Source of the DNA: Comamonas thiooxydans
Lineage (GTDB): Bacteria > Pseudomonadota > Gammaproteobacteria > Burkholderiales > Burkholderiaceae_C
Assembly: GCF_000964545.1 (NCBI RefSeq)
Contig: NZ_BBVD01000005.1
Span: forward strand, 597,540-661,539
Direction of reading: 5' to 3'
DNA: 64,000 nt
Shown here: positions 8,053 through 17,405 of the stretch, in pieces
Layout: each line of letters opens with the position of its first letter
Numbering within the stretch: position 1 is the stretch's first letter
Made by a program: the position numbers and the translations under genes
Notes under the pieces: generated by a model
What the model saw: only the letters and a program-made list of their open reading frames with translations
Databases searched by the model: none
Told to the model about the DNA's origin: nothing

Positions 8053-9590
8053 GAACAGCACTCCTCTGCTCGCAACAAGGCTTTCTGGATCTTTCCTGCC
8101 GGGGTCAACGGCAACTCGGTGCGAAACACCAGCTGGCGCGGCAGCTTGTAGTCAGCGAGCTGCTGGCGGCAATGCGTGAGCAGTTCCTCCTCGCCCACGC
8201 TGGCACCGGGTCTGATCACGATGTAATAGCGCCCCACCTCGCCCAGCACGGGGTCCGGCACGCCTATGCCGGCGACCATCAGCACGCCTGCATGACCGGC
8301 AATCACGCCCTCCACCTCGCTGGGATAGACGTTGAAGCCGCCCTGTATGAACATGTCTTTTTGCCGCCCCTTGAGATGGATCAGGCCCTGCTCATCCACA
8401 AACCCCAGATCACCCGAATGAAGCCAGCCGCCGGAAAACACCTCTTCGTCCTGCTGCTGCCCCACATAGGCCGGAATCACCCCAGCACCACGAAACCACA
8501 GCTCCCCCACCTCGCCGCTGCGCAGCTCTTCGCCATCGGCCCCGGCCACGCGCAGTTGTACCCCTTGCAGCGGCTTGCCTATGCTGTGCAGCAGGGCTTG
8601 CTGATCCGCTTGCCAGGGTGTCATCGCGATGGCCCCAGAAGTCTCTGACAGACCGTAGAGATTCATGATGTTCACGCCCGGAAACTGCCGCTGCAGCCGC
8701 TGCAGCAACACCGGCTCCACATTCGATCCGCCCACCACAATCAGGCGCAGCCGGCTCATATCCACCTCTACCAGAAGCGGATGCATGAGCAGCAGCGTCA
8801 GCATGGTGGGCACGCCCACCAGCCAGGTCGGCGGATGCTTTTGCGCCATCCTCAACACGGATTCGGGGCTGAACATGGGCACCAGCTCGCAGCAACCGCC
8901 CGCCAGCAACATGGTCAGCACGCCGCAGGTAATGCCGCCCACATGGTTGAGCGGCATGGCCAGTTGCACCATATCGTCCGCCGCAGCCTTCACATGCGCA
9001 TGCTGCGCCAGCGCTGAGCCCAATTGAGAGCGATGCGTCAGCCCCGCTGCCTTGGGCCTGCCCGTGGTGCCGGATGTGTAAATGATCATCAGCAGGTCAT
9101 CCGGTGCAGGACCGTCGCCTTCATGCAAGGCTTTCGCGCCGGACTGCAGCGCTTGCTCGAATCCTTCATCCACCCACAGCAGATGCTCCAGCGCCGCAAA
9201 ACGCCGACGGGCCTGCGCCAGATAGTTCTGGTAGTCGAAGCCGGCAAACTCGCGCGGCGCAAGCACGGCCTTGACCTGGCTGTCCTGCAGCATGAAGTCC
9301 AGCTCGGCATCGCGGTATCGGACGCTGAGGCCCACCACGACCAGCCCCGTCTTCGCCGCCGCAAGATAGCTCAGCACCCAGGGCAGACCGTTGGGCAGGA
9401 TGATGCCGATGCGATCACCGGGTCGCAGGCCCAACGAGGACAGATGAGCAGCCCAGGCGCTGACCATGACATCCACCTGCTGCCAGCTGTAGCCGCGCCC
9501 CTGGTCGATATAGGCATTCCTGTGGGGATGGTCGGCCACGGTCTGCGCCAGTGCCTGCGCCACGGTCCGAGGAAGAGTACAAGCGTTCAT
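8049..9590 (-). CDS. AMP-dependent acyl-CoA synthetase/ligase
   Basis: A 513-residue acyl-CoA ligase with IIYTSGTTGRPKAAG, YGLSETSG, LHSGDLGFVDEQG and the C-terminal GKIQKALL lysine. GGGAGAAG precedes the ATG at 9590. It sits between the beta-keto acid cleavage enzyme gene (18 nt upstream) and the DECR-like SDR gene (4-nt overlap), so it is part of the same transcript. It probably activates an acid released in the pathway to its CoA ester. Substrate unknown. Confidence 0.92.
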   Translation of the reverse strand: MNACTLPRTVAQALAQTVADHPHRNAYIDQGRGYSWQQVDVMVSAWAAHLSSLGLRPGDRIGIILPNGLPWVLSYLAAAKTGLVVVGLSVRYRDAELDFMLQDSQVKAVLAPREFAGFDYQNYLAQARRRFAALEHLLWVDEGFEQALQSGAKALHEGDGPAPDDLLMIIYTSGTTGRPKAAGLTHRSQLGSALAQHAHVKAAADDMVQLAMPLNHVGGITCGVLTMLLAGGCCELVPMFSPESVLRMAQKHPPTWLVGVPTMLTLLLMHPLLVEVDMSRLRLIVVGGSNVEPVLLQRLQRQFPGVNIMNLYGLSETSGAIAMTPWQADQQALLHSIGKPLQGVQLRVAGADGEELRSGEVGELWFRGAGVIPAYVGQQQDEEVFSGGWLHSGDLGFVDEQGLIHLKGRQKDMFIQGGFNVYPSEVEGVIAGHAGVLMVAGIGVPDPVLGEVGRYYIVIRPGASVGEEELLTHCRQQLADYKLPRQLVFRTELPLTPAGKIQKALLRAEECCS

Positions 9591-9608
9591 CTGTAACTTC
9601 TCCCTGAT

Positions 9609-10475
9609 TCAGGCCGCCAGGTGCAGCATCTGCCTGGCCTCCCTGGGAGTGGCGACTTCACGGCCCACATCACGCGCATAGCGAGCCAGCTGCTCGATCA
9701 GCGGAGCGTTGGATGTGACCTTGCTGCCGTCGGGCAGATAGAAGGTGTCTTCCAGTCCGCTGCGCAGATGTCCGCCGAGCTCGGCTGTGCGCAAATGGGT
9801 GGGCCAGATCTCGCTGCGCCCGATCAGCGTGGTCTGCCAGGGCGCGTCCTTGATCTTGAGCCTGAGCAGTATGGGCAGCAGATCGGGGTCTGCCGGCATA
9901 CCGGACTCCACCCCCATCACGAAGTTGTATTCGGGCAGGCCTCGGTACATGCCGGTTTCCACATACATGCCCACGCAGCGCACGATGCCCACGTCAAAGC
10001 ACTCGAACTCGGGTAATGTGCCGGTCTCTGCCATCACATCGAGAAAGTCCTGCACCTTGGCGGGCTGATTGTCGAACAGCATGGGGGGCCAGGCCCAGCT
10101 TCCATTGCTGCGGGTCTTGAGATAGTTGAGCGAGCCCGCATTGCAGGCCGCCATCTCGGGTCGCGTGGCACGCAGGCAGTCCAGCGGTCCCTGGTAGTCG
10201 GGGCCGACCACGCCGGTGGTCTGATTGATGATGAGCTCGGGGCAGGCTGCACGCATGGCATCCACGCAGGCCCTGGCCACTGCCGGATCCCAGCTGGGCA
10301 AATGACCCTTGCCCTCCTCCTGGCGCCTGAAGTGGACATGAACCACCGATGCGCCTGCGTCATAGGCTCGGCGCGCCTCCTGCGCCAGTTGCTCTGGCGT
10401 CACGGGCACATGATGCTGATTCGGATCGGTCAGTACCCCGGTAATGGAACAGGTAATAATGGCTTTGTCGGACAT
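9609..10475 (-). CDS. Beta-keto acid cleavage enzyme (BKACE, DUF849)
   Basis: A 288-residue TIM-barrel protein of the BKACE family (Kce type), zinc enzymes that condense a beta-keto acid with acetyl-CoA and cleave it to acetoacetate plus a new acyl-CoA. The metal-binding pair HVH is at 46-48, the same numbering as His46/His48 in Kce, and NQTTG follows near 104. AAGGAG precedes the ATG. The neighbouring ligases and dehydrogenases suggest it releases a shortened acyl-CoA from a beta-keto acid intermediate (inference). The residues after the metal pair are FRR; the classical carnitine-type enzyme has V/I-R-D there, so the specificity may differ. Confidence 0.9.
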   Translation of the reverse strand: MSDKAIITCSITGVLTDPNQHHVPVTPEQLAQEARRAYDAGASVVHVHFRRQEEGKGHLPSWDPAVARACVDAMRAACPELIINQTTGVVGPDYQGPLDCLRATRPEMAACNAGSLNYLKTRSNGSWAWPPMLFDNQPAKVQDFLDVMAETGTLPEFECFDVGIVRCVGMYVETGMYRGLPEYNFVMGVESGMPADPDLLPILLRLKIKDAPWQTTLIGRSEIWPTHLRTAELGGHLRSGLEDTFYLPDGSKVTSNAPLIEQLARYARDVGREVATPREARQMLHLAA

Positions 10476-10491
10476 ATCGCTCCTTGGATAG

Positions 10492-10545
10492 AAGCTGATA
10501 ACGCTTCATTCACAAGCGTTTCAGGCTGATTTCGCTCAAATTTCC
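10492..10545 (+). repeat. Copy of a dispersed intergenic repeat
   Basis: This segment between the acyl-CoA dehydrogenase and BKACE genes shares a 20-base core at 10513-10532 (CAAGCGTTTCAGGCTGATTT) with a segment inside the DUF5682 gene at 37953-37972; 19 of 20 bases agree. Both copies also hold an upstream GCTT/AAGC inverted motif. I recall related AAGCG...AGGC.GATTT elements as common in Comamonadaceae genomes. Confidence 0.65.
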
Positions 10546-10577
10546 CGGTAACGGCTGAGGCCGCTGCAACAGCCGCG

Positions 10578-11720
10578 CTAGATACGCCACTGGCGCGCGG
10601 CCAGCTCTTTCATGATTTCCTCGGTGCCGCCGCCAATCGTCAGGACCTTGACTTCGCGGTAGATGCGCTCGCTCAGCGTGCCGCGCATAAAGCCCATGCC
10701 ACCCAGAATCTGCACCGCCGTATCGGCGCAGAACTGCATGGTCTGGGTGGCGTGGTTCTTGAGCACGCAGACCTCGCCCACCCAATCCGCACCGCTATCG
10801 CCGCCATCGGCACGTGCGCAGACGGCGTTGAGCCAGGCTTCGGTGCTACGCAGGCGCTGCTGCATGTCCACCAGCTTGTGGCGTATGACCTGATGCTGAT
10901 TGAGCGTCACGCCAAAGGTCTGGCGCTGCTGGGCCCAGGCCAGCGCCTCGTCATAGCAGGCCTGGGCAAAGCCCAGTGCACCACAGGCAATGCCCAGGCG
11001 CTCACCGTTGAAGTTCTGCATGATGGCGCGAAAACCCTCACCCTCGGCGCCGAGCAAATGGCTGGCCGGCACGCGCACACCATCAAATAACAGGTGGGCC
11101 GTGTCCGAGCATTGCCAGCCCATCTTGTGCAACGGGCTGCGTCTCAAACCCTTGCTGCCGCCAGGCACCAGGATCAGGGAGATGCCGGATGCACCTCTCT
11201 CCTCGCCCGTGCGCACTGCCACCGTGATCCAGTCCGCACGCATGCCCGAGGTGATGAAGGTCTTCTCGCCCTCGATCACATACTCGTGGCCATCGCGCCT
11301 GGCCCTGGTACGCAGCGCCGCTACGTCCGATCCGCCGCCGGGCTCGGTAATCGCCAGCGCCGCGATCTTGCGGCCCAGGAGCACATCGGGCACCACCTGC
11401 TGCTTGAGCGCATCGCTACCCAGAGCCAACACGGGCGGCAGGCCGATGTTGTGCGACAGCAAACTGGCCAGCACGCCCCCACTGCCGCCGTAGCGGCACA
11501 GCGCCAGCCACAGGGCTGCGCGCAGGCCGTGTGTAGCCGCAGTGCCACCGAGCTCCTCGGGGTAGCCGATGCCGAGCAGCCCCAGCTCGGCGGCCTGGCG
11601 ATAGAGCTGGCGCGGGAACTCGCCCGCCTCGTCCCAGGCCGTGACATGGGGGGCGATTTGCTCGCGCGCAAAGCGACGCACCAGGTCATAGAGCATTTCG
11701 CGTTCAGCAGCATCCGTCAT
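10578..11720 (-). CDS. Acyl-CoA dehydrogenase
   Basis: A 380-residue acyl-CoA dehydrogenase, an FAD enzyme that introduces the alpha,beta double bond and passes electrons to ETF. Family motifs are ITEPGGGSD, EGEKTFITSG, the helical middle with RQTFG, and the C-terminal QILGGMGFM and REVKVLTIGGGTEEI. The ATG at 11720 overlaps the stop of the carboxylase gene (ATGA) and has GGAGG upstream; longer in-frame extensions run into that gene and lack protein-like composition. It is the second of three dehydrogenases in the island, so the pathway probably has more than one oxidation round. Confidence 0.92.
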   Translation of the reverse strand: MTDAAEREMLYDLVRRFAREQIAPHVTAWDEAGEFPRQLYRQAAELGLLGIGYPEELGGTAATHGLRAALWLALCRYGGSGGVLASLLSHNIGLPPVLALGSDALKQQVVPDVLLGRKIAALAITEPGGGSDVAALRTRARRDGHEYVIEGEKTFITSGMRADWITVAVRTGEERGASGISLILVPGGSKGLRRSPLHKMGWQCSDTAHLLFDGVRVPASHLLGAEGEGFRAIMQNFNGERLGIACGALGFAQACYDEALAWAQQRQTFGVTLNQHQVIRHKLVDMQQRLRSTEAWLNAVCARADGGDSGADWVGEVCVLKNHATQTMQFCADTAVQILGGMGFMRGTLSERIYREVKVLTIGGGTEEIMKELAARQWRI

Positions 11721-13690
11721 GCAGGACCTCCAGACATGGGCGCCAGCTTCAGCAGCACCTGACCCGGCGCCACCTGCTGGCCGGCATTGACCAGCACGGC
11801 CTCCACCCGACAGTCGGCCTTCACGCTCAGACTGTGCTCCAGCTTCATGGATTCGATGACCACGACCACATCGCCAGCCTTGAGCACCTGCCCGGCCACC
11901 GCCCCCAGTTGCACCACACGGCCGTTGAACGGCGCGCGCAGTTCTGCAGTCTGGCCCGCTGCTGCCGCATTCTCGGGCGGGGCATAGCTCACATCTTCGA
12001 GCCACCAGTCCACGCCGCCGGCCTGCAGATGCCAGCGCGAGCCGCCCTGCGCGCCGGGCAGCTCCACGGCCTGCACGGTTTGGGTCAGGCCCTCACATCT
12101 CGCTTGCCAGCCATCGCCCAGCAACTCGTCGACCTGCAGCAGCGCAGGCTCGGCGCCATGCCGCTGCAGCAGCCAGCTTTGTGCGGTCTCGGGCCTCAGG
12201 GTCAGCTCCTGCGTCCGGCCCCGGTGCTGCAGCTTGCGCAACTGGGCATAGCTGCAGGCCAGCGGCCCCGGCCGTTGGCCCACGGCGCACAGCGCTCCCC
12301 AATGCTGGTGTGCCAGGACTTCCTTGTCCCGCAGCAGCTGCTGCAAGCGTGGCGCATCGCTCGCCAGATAGGAGATCAGAGCCTGACCCCGCCTGAACAC
12401 CTCGTCGTTCAGGCACTCAATCAGAAAGGCGCGATTGGTCGGCAAGCCCAGCACCGTGAGCCGGCCCAGCGCATGAATCAGCCGGTCGATGGCTTGCTCT
12501 CGCGTTGGCGCATGGACGATCAGCTTGCCCAGCATGGCGTCGTAATAGGGAGTGACTTCGCTGCCGGTGTGCAACGCGTGGTCAAAGCGCAGCGGCGCGC
12601 GACTGAAGACGACGGCCTCGGGTGCCGAGAAATGCCGCACCACGCCGGTATGGGGCTGAAAGTTCTCGTCTTCGGCGCACAGCCGCACCTCGATGGCATG
12701 GCCGTCAAGCCGAACCTGCTGCTGCGTCAGCGGCAAGGCTTCGCCGCGCGCCACGCGAATCTGCCATTCGACCAAATCCAGGCCAGTCAATGCCTCGGTC
12801 ACAGGATGCTCGACCTGCAGTCTGGTATTCATCTCCATCAGATAGAACTGCCGGCCTTCGACCAGGAATTCCACCGTACCTGCCCCCACATAGCCTGCGG
12901 CCTTGGCCAGGGCCACGGCGCAACTGCCCATATGCTCGCGCTGCTCGGCATTGACGGCCGGACTGGGGGCTTCCTCGATGATCTTCTGGTGGCGACGCTG
13001 AACCGAGCAATCGCGCTCCCCCAGATGAATCACATGGCCATGCCCGTCCGCAAACACCTGCACCTCCACATGGCGCGGATGCATGACGGCACGCTCCACC
13101 AGCAAGTCACCGTTGCCGAAGCCAGCCAGAGCCTCCGAACGTGCGCTGTTCAGAGCGGCATGCAACTGGTTGGCACTCTCCACCAGCCGCATGCCGCGCC
13201 CCCCACCACCTGCCACGGCCTTGACCATGACGGGGTAGCCAATCATGGCGGCTTCATCGGCAAAGCGCGCGTCGCACTGGTCATCGCCTTCGTAGCCCGG
13301 CAGACAGGGCACGCCATGGGCCTTGGCCAGTTGCTTGGCTGCGGCCTTGCTGCCGAGCTGGCGAATCGCCGCCGGCGGCGGGCCAATCCAGATCAGGCCC
13401 GCTTCCTGGACGGCCTGGGCAAAGCCGGCATCCTCGCTGAGAAAGCCGTAGCCGGGGTGCACGGCATCGGCCCCTGTTGCCTTGGCGGCCGCCAGCAGCT
13501 TGTGCATGTCCAGATAGCTCTGTGCCGATGTCAGCCCGCCCAGTGCATAGGCCTGCGTGGACTGTTGCACATGGAGGCTTCCCGCGTCCGCATCCGAGTA
13601 CACCGCCACGGTATCTATGCCCATGCGCCTGGCCGTAGCCATGATGCGCAGCGCAATCTCGCCACGATTGGCAATCAGAATGCGCTTCAT
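11717..13690 (-). CDS. Acyl-CoA carboxylase alpha subunit (biotin carboxylase plus BCCP), AtuF-like
   Basis: A 657-residue fused biotin carboxylase and biotin carboxyl carrier protein. The N-terminus KRILIANRGEIALRI, the ATP-grasp glycine loop GGGGRGMR and EMNTRLQVEHPVTE mark the carboxylase; the C-terminal ESMKLEH puts the biotinyl lysine at about 616. It would carboxylate biotin with ATP and bicarbonate for transfer by the beta subunit encoded upstream in the operon. The neighbours (beta subunit, dehydrogenase, hydratase) fit either methylcrotonyl- or geranyl-CoA-type carboxylase; the gene set looks closer to atu (geranyl-CoA carboxylase), as an inference. AGGAGG precedes the ATG, which overlaps the hydratase stop. 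Confidence 0.92.
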   Translation of the reverse strand: MKRILIANRGEIALRIMATARRMGIDTVAVYSDADAGSLHVQQSTQAYALGGLTSAQSYLDMHKLLAAAKATGADAVHPGYGFLSEDAGFAQAVQEAGLIWIGPPPAAIRQLGSKAAAKQLAKAHGVPCLPGYEGDDQCDARFADEAAMIGYPVMVKAVAGGGGRGMRLVESANQLHAALNSARSEALAGFGNGDLLVERAVMHPRHVEVQVFADGHGHVIHLGERDCSVQRRHQKIIEEAPSPAVNAEQREHMGSCAVALAKAAGYVGAGTVEFLVEGRQFYLMEMNTRLQVEHPVTEALTGLDLVEWQIRVARGEALPLTQQQVRLDGHAIEVRLCAEDENFQPHTGVVRHFSAPEAVVFSRAPLRFDHALHTGSEVTPYYDAMLGKLIVHAPTREQAIDRLIHALGRLTVLGLPTNRAFLIECLNDEVFRRGQALISYLASDAPRLQQLLRDKEVLAHQHWGALCAVGQRPGPLACSYAQLRKLQHRGRTQELTLRPETAQSWLLQRHGAEPALLQVDELLGDGWQARCEGLTQTVQAVELPGAQGGSRWHLQAGGVDWWLEDVSYAPPENAAAAGQTAELRAPFNGRVVQLGAVAGQVLKAGDVVVVIESMKLEHSLSVKADCRVEAVLVNAGQQVAPGQVLLKLAPMSGGPA

Positions 13691-14520
13691 GATGTGCCTC
13701 CTGCAATACAGGTCCAGGGCGCGGGCTGCTTGCTGGAAAAGGCCTTGAGCCCCGCCCCCGCCTCAGCGCTGCGCAGTGCACTGGCAAAGGCCTGCGCGCC
13801 CTGGTTCAGCGATGTATCCAGACTTTGCCCGCCAATGGCTGCCAGCAATTTTTTGGTGGCTGCCACCGCCTGCGGTGCAGCCAGTGCGCAGATTTCAAGC
13901 TGATGCTGCAACTGCTCGCGCCAGTGGGCAGCGTCTGTGGCCTGGATCACGGTCTGCACCAGGCCGACCTTCTGCGCCTGGCTTGCGGACCAGCGCTGAC
14001 CGCCCAGCAGCCATTGACGCCCAGAACCATCGCCCAGCCTGCGCAGCACAAACGGCGCGATCTGCGCGGGCACAATGCCCAGCGTCACCTCGGGTGTGGC
14101 AAAGACGGCCTGCTGATCCGCCACCACCCAGTCGGCCACGCAGACCAGCCCTACACCGCCGCCCATGGCTGCGCCCTGCACGGCAGCGATCAGCAACTGG
14201 GGCAGCTCTGCCAACTGCTGCAGCAGATGACCAAACTCGCGGTTGACCTGAACCAGCGGGTCCTGCGCGCCCGCAGGCAGCGGAGAGCCTATGCTGCTGG
14301 CAAAGCCTCCGAGGCTGCCGCCCGCACAGAAATGCCCGCCGTTGCCGCACAGCACGACCACGCGCAGCAGTGAATCCTTCTGCGCTCTGGCGGCGTGTTC
14401 GCGCAAGGCCCGCACCAGCTCGTCGGTCAGGGCATTGCGGGTTTGCGGCGAATTCAGCCGCCACCATTCCACAAAACCGTTGCCCAAGGGAAGACGTTCG
14501 ATTTCAAGCACCTGAGTCAT
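13687..14520 (-). CDS. Enoyl-CoA hydratase/isomerase family protein, AtuE-like
   Basis: A 277-residue crotonase-fold protein. The oxyanion-hole segments are HFCAGGSLGGF and AVQGAAMGGGVGL. The second segment lacks the two classical catalytic glutamates in obvious positions (VCVADWVVADQQAVF, VTLGIVPAQIAP), so the exact reaction is uncertain. It lies between an acyl-CoA dehydrogenase and the carboxylase alpha subunit, as AtuE (isohexenylglutaconyl-CoA hydratase) does in atu operons, and probably hydrates the carboxylated unsaturated CoA ester. AGGAG precedes the ATG, and 10 nt separate it from the upstream dehydrogenase gene. Confidence 0.87.
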   Translation of the reverse strand: MTQVLEIERLPLGNGFVEWWRLNSPQTRNALTDELVRALREHAARAQKDSLLRVVVLCGNGGHFCAGGSLGGFASSIGSPLPAGAQDPLVQVNREFGHLLQQLAELPQLLIAAVQGAAMGGGVGLVCVADWVVADQQAVFATPEVTLGIVPAQIAPFVLRRLGDGSGRQWLLGGQRWSASQAQKVGLVQTVIQATDAAHWREQLQHQLEICALAAPQAVAATKKLLAAIGGQSLDTSLNQGAQAFASALRSAEAGAGLKAFSSKQPAPWTCIAGGTS

Positions 14521-14530
14521 GCGCCGCTCC

Positions 14531-15709
14531 TCAGTGCGCCTGGCGCTTGATCAGCCCCATGGTCTTGCCGATGATGCCCAGCATGACCTCGTCGGCACCG
14601 CCGCCTATCGAGCCCAGACGCCCGTCGCGGTACAGGCGCGAGACGCGGTTGTCCCAGGTAAAGCCCATGCCACCCCAGAACTGCAGACAGGTGTCGGCCA
14701 CTTCGCGCGTCAACCGCCCCGACTTCAGCTTCGCCATGCTGGCCAGCTGCAGCGCATCCTGGCCCGCCATATATATCTGTGCGGCACGGTAGGTCAGCGC
14801 GCGCAGCGCCTCGACTTCGGTCTGCAGCTCGGCCAGCTTGAACTGCACCCATTGCTGATCGATCAGGGTGCTGCCGAACATCTGTCGCTGCTGTGCCCAC
14901 TCGATAGTCTGCTGAATGCAGTCCTCCATGGCGAGCAAGCCGCTGGCCGAGGCCCAGAGCCGCTCTTCCTGAAACTGCTGCATCTGATAGATAAAGCCCT
15001 GCCCCTCCTGACCCACCAGATAGCGCTGCGGCACGCGCACCTCGTCAAAGAACAGCAGGCCCGTGTCCGAGGAGTTCATGCCGATCTTGCGCAGCTTCTG
15101 CGCCACTTCCACGCCTTTGGTCAGCTTGCCGCGCGGGCCCTCCCGCAGCGGCACCATGATGAGACTTTTATTCTTGTGCACCGGTCCATCACCGGTGTTG
15201 ACCAGCATGCACATCCAGTCCGCCTGAATGCTGTTGGTGATCCACATCTTCTGGCCGCTAATGATGTAGTCATCGCCATCCTTGCGGGCATGGCTTTTGA
15301 TACCCGACACATCGCTGCCCGCACCGGGCTCGCTCACGCCTATGCAGCCCACCATATCGCCCGCGATGGCGGGCGCCAGAAACTGATCGCGCAAGGCGTC
15401 GCTGCCAAAGCGTGCCAGCGCGGGCGTGCACATATCGGTCTGCACGCCAATGGCCATGGGCACGCCGCCGCAGCGGATATGACCCAGAGTCTCGGCCATC
15501 ATCAGGCTGTAGGAATAGTCCAGCCCCGAGCCGCCATAGGCTTCGGGCTTGGTCAGGCCCAGCAGGCCCAGATCGCCCAGCCCCTTGAAGACCTGGTGAG
15601 CGGGAAAGATTTCCTCTTCCTCCCATGCGTCGACATAGGGATTGATCTTCTCGTCGATATAGCGCTTGAGGGTCTTGCGCACTTCCAGATGTTCATGGGT
15701 CCATTGCAT
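14531..15709 (-). CDS. Acyl-CoA dehydrogenase, citronellyl/isovaleryl-CoA type
   Basis: A 392-residue FAD-dependent acyl-CoA dehydrogenase. Motifs: VSEPGAGSDVSGI, SGQKMWITNS, the R-Q-M-F-G helix (QQRQMFGSTL) and the C-terminal CLQFWGGMGF plus RDGRLGSIGGGADEV. GGAGA precedes the ATG. It lies between the carboxylase beta and hydratase genes, the position of AtuD in acyclic-terpene operons, where the enzyme makes the 2,3-double bond needed before carboxylation. The assignment to a branched-chain substrate rests on this context. Confidence 0.92.
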   Translation of the reverse strand: MQWTHEHLEVRKTLKRYIDEKINPYVDAWEEEEIFPAHQVFKGLGDLGLLGLTKPEAYGGSGLDYSYSLMMAETLGHIRCGGVPMAIGVQTDMCTPALARFGSDALRDQFLAPAIAGDMVGCIGVSEPGAGSDVSGIKSHARKDGDDYIISGQKMWITNSIQADWMCMLVNTGDGPVHKNKSLIMVPLREGPRGKLTKGVEVAQKLRKIGMNSSDTGLLFFDEVRVPQRYLVGQEGQGFIYQMQQFQEERLWASASGLLAMEDCIQQTIEWAQQRQMFGSTLIDQQWVQFKLAELQTEVEALRALTYRAAQIYMAGQDALQLASMAKLKSGRLTREVADTCLQFWGGMGFTWDNRVSRLYRDGRLGSIGGGADEVMLGIIGKTMGLIKRQAH

Positions 15710-15761
15710 GGCTTGTCTCCGTCGAGTTCTGTTTGGAAGAAGTGGGGGAAGAGGCGCGGCA

Positions 15762-17405
15762 CTACATGCGTGCGACCCCGAACTGCATGGGGCGCACCGT
15801 GCGCTGCTGCGCTTCGTGCAAGGTCTGCAGGCAGAAGGAGAGCACTGCGCGCGTGTCGCGCGGATCGATCACGCCGTCATCCAGCAGCAAGCCGCTGGTG
15901 ACCAGCGCATCGGCCTGGGCTTCGAACATGGCCACGATCTGGTCGTACTGCTTTTGCATCAGCTCGGCATCGACGGGCAAGCCCTTGCGTGCCATGGCGG
16001 CCTCGGTGACCTGGCGCATGGTGCTGGCCGCCTGCTCGCCGCCCATCACCGCCGTCTTGGCACCGGGCCAGCTGAAAAGAAAGCGCGGCGCATAGCCGCG
16101 GCCGCACATTCCGTAGTTGCCCGCACCGAAGCTGGCCCCGCACTGAATAGTGATCTGCGGCACGGTGGCATTGGTCACGGCCTGGATCATCTTGCTGCCG
16201 TGCTTGATCATGCCGGCCTGCTCGCTGTCCTTGCCCACCATATAGCCCGTGGTGTTCTGCAGATAGATGATGGGATGACCGAGCTGGCACATCCATTGGA
16301 TGAAATGCGCAGCCTTGTTGGCACCAGCCACATCGATGGGACCGTTGTTGGAGATCAGGCCCACGGCATGGCCCCCGATATGCGCCTGCGCACACAGCGT
16401 GGCCGCACCGTAGCCGGACTTGAACAGCAGCAGCTCGGAACCATCGACCAGCCGCGCCATGACTTCGTGCATATCCACTGGCTCGCGATGGTGCGCCGGC
16501 ATCAGCCCCAAGAGCTCATCGGCCTCGTAACGCGGCTCGACGATTCCTGAACCGGCAGCCTCCCGTTTGGATATATCAAGCGCTTCAGGCCTTTTCCACT
16601 GGGACAGCTGAGACACCACAGCGCGTGCCATGCCCAGGGCTTGGCGGTCGTCCTCCGCGAGATACTCGCCCAGCCCCGAGACACTGGTGTGCATCTCGGC
16701 ACCACCCAGCTCTTCCTCGGTCGCAATTTCACCAGTCGCCGCCTTGAGCAAGGGCGGTCCAGCCAGAAAGGCACGCGAGCGACCGCGCACCATGATGACC
16801 ACATCCGACAACCCCGGCATATAGGCACCGCCAGCCGTGCCCGAACCATGCTGCACGGTGATGACAGGCAAACCTGCGGCCGACAACCGCGCCAGGTTGC
16901 GAAACAAGGCTCCGCCCATCACAAAGCCCTCGACGCGGTAGCGCATGAGATTGGCTCCCGCGCTTTCGACCAGATGGATGAAGGGCAGCTTGTTCTGCAG
17001 CGCGATCTCCTGCACGCGCAGCATCTTGTCCAAGCCTTTTTCCTGGATGGCTCCCGCCTCGATGCCCGAGTCGCTGGCCACGACCATGCAGCGCACGCCG
17101 CTGACAAAGCCAATGCCGGCTAGCATGCCGCCGCCGGGCACGGATTTTTCAGGGTCTGCCCTGTCCTGCAGATAGCCTGCCAGTGAGCACAGCGGCAACC
17201 AGGGGGCCCCCGGGTCCAGCAGCAAGGCCACGCGCTCGCGCGGCAGCAACTGGCCACGCTTTTCAAACTGCGGCTTGGAGCGTTGCGATGCCTGCGCGGC
17301 GCGCTGCTCCAGCTCACGCAGCGCGGCGATGCGCGCCAGCGTGGCGGCCCGGCGCTGCTGCGCCTGCTCGCCAGCTGCATTCCATTGCGATGCAAAGACG
17401 CTCAT
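15762..17405 (-). CDS. Acyl-CoA carboxylase beta subunit (carboxyltransferase), AtuC-like
   Basis: A 547-residue biotin-dependent carboxyltransferase with both crotonase-fold halves: GRSRAFLAGPPLLKAATGE and SGTAGGAYMPGLSD in the N-terminal half, and NTTGYMVGKDSEQAGMIKHG and GAGNYGMCGRGYAPRF in the C-terminal half. It would transfer CO2 from biotin to the gamma carbon of an unsaturated branched acyl-CoA, with the alpha subunit encoded downstream. The segment KRPEALDISKREAAGSG (about 269-285) looks longer than in relatives and is encoded by DNA resembling the dispersed repeat described elsewhere here. The start overlaps the upstream SDR stop (ATGA), with AAGGTG in front. Confidence 0.92.
   Translation of the reverse strand: MSVFASQWNAAGEQAQQRRAATLARIAALRELEQRAAQASQRSKPQFEKRGQLLPRERVALLLDPGAPWLPLCSLAGYLQDRADPEKSVPGGGMLAGIGFVSGVRCMVVASDSGIEAGAIQEKGLDKMLRVQEIALQNKLPFIHLVESAGANLMRYRVEGFVMGGALFRNLARLSAAGLPVITVQHGSGTAGGAYMPGLSDVVIMVRGRSRAFLAGPPLLKAATGEIATEEELGGAEMHTSVSGLGEYLAEDDRQALGMARAVVSQLSQWKRPEALDISKREAAGSGIVEPRYEADELLGLMPAHHREPVDMHEVMARLVDGSELLLFKSGYGAATLCAQAHIGGHAVGLISNNGPIDVAGANKAAHFIQWMCQLGHPIIYLQNTTGYMVGKDSEQAGMIKHGSKMIQAVTNATVPQITIQCGASFGAGNYGMCGRGYAPRFLFSWPGAKTAVMGGEQAASTMRQVTEAAMARKGLPVDAELMQKQYDQIVAMFEAQADALVTSGLLLDDGVIDPRDTRAVLSFCLQTLHEAQQRTVRPMQFGVARM
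16571..16598 (+). repeat. Possible degraded copy of the dispersed repeat, inside a gene
   Basis: CAAGCGCTTCAGGCCTTTT at 16577-16595 matches the core of the repeat at 10513-10532 at most positions. It falls in frame in the carboxyltransferase gene, in a linker between conserved blocks. Chance similarity is possible. Confidence 0.3.

Noticed and set aside
11834..13903. Long plus-strand frame opposite the carboxylase alpha gene
   Set aside because: Antisense shadow: the minus strand carries complete biotin carboxylase and BCCP motifs.
15762..17405. Naming the carboxylase genes liuB/liuD or atuC/atuF
   Set aside because: Context favours atu, but atuA and a lyase are missing and substrate residues could not be compared, so no symbols were assigned.
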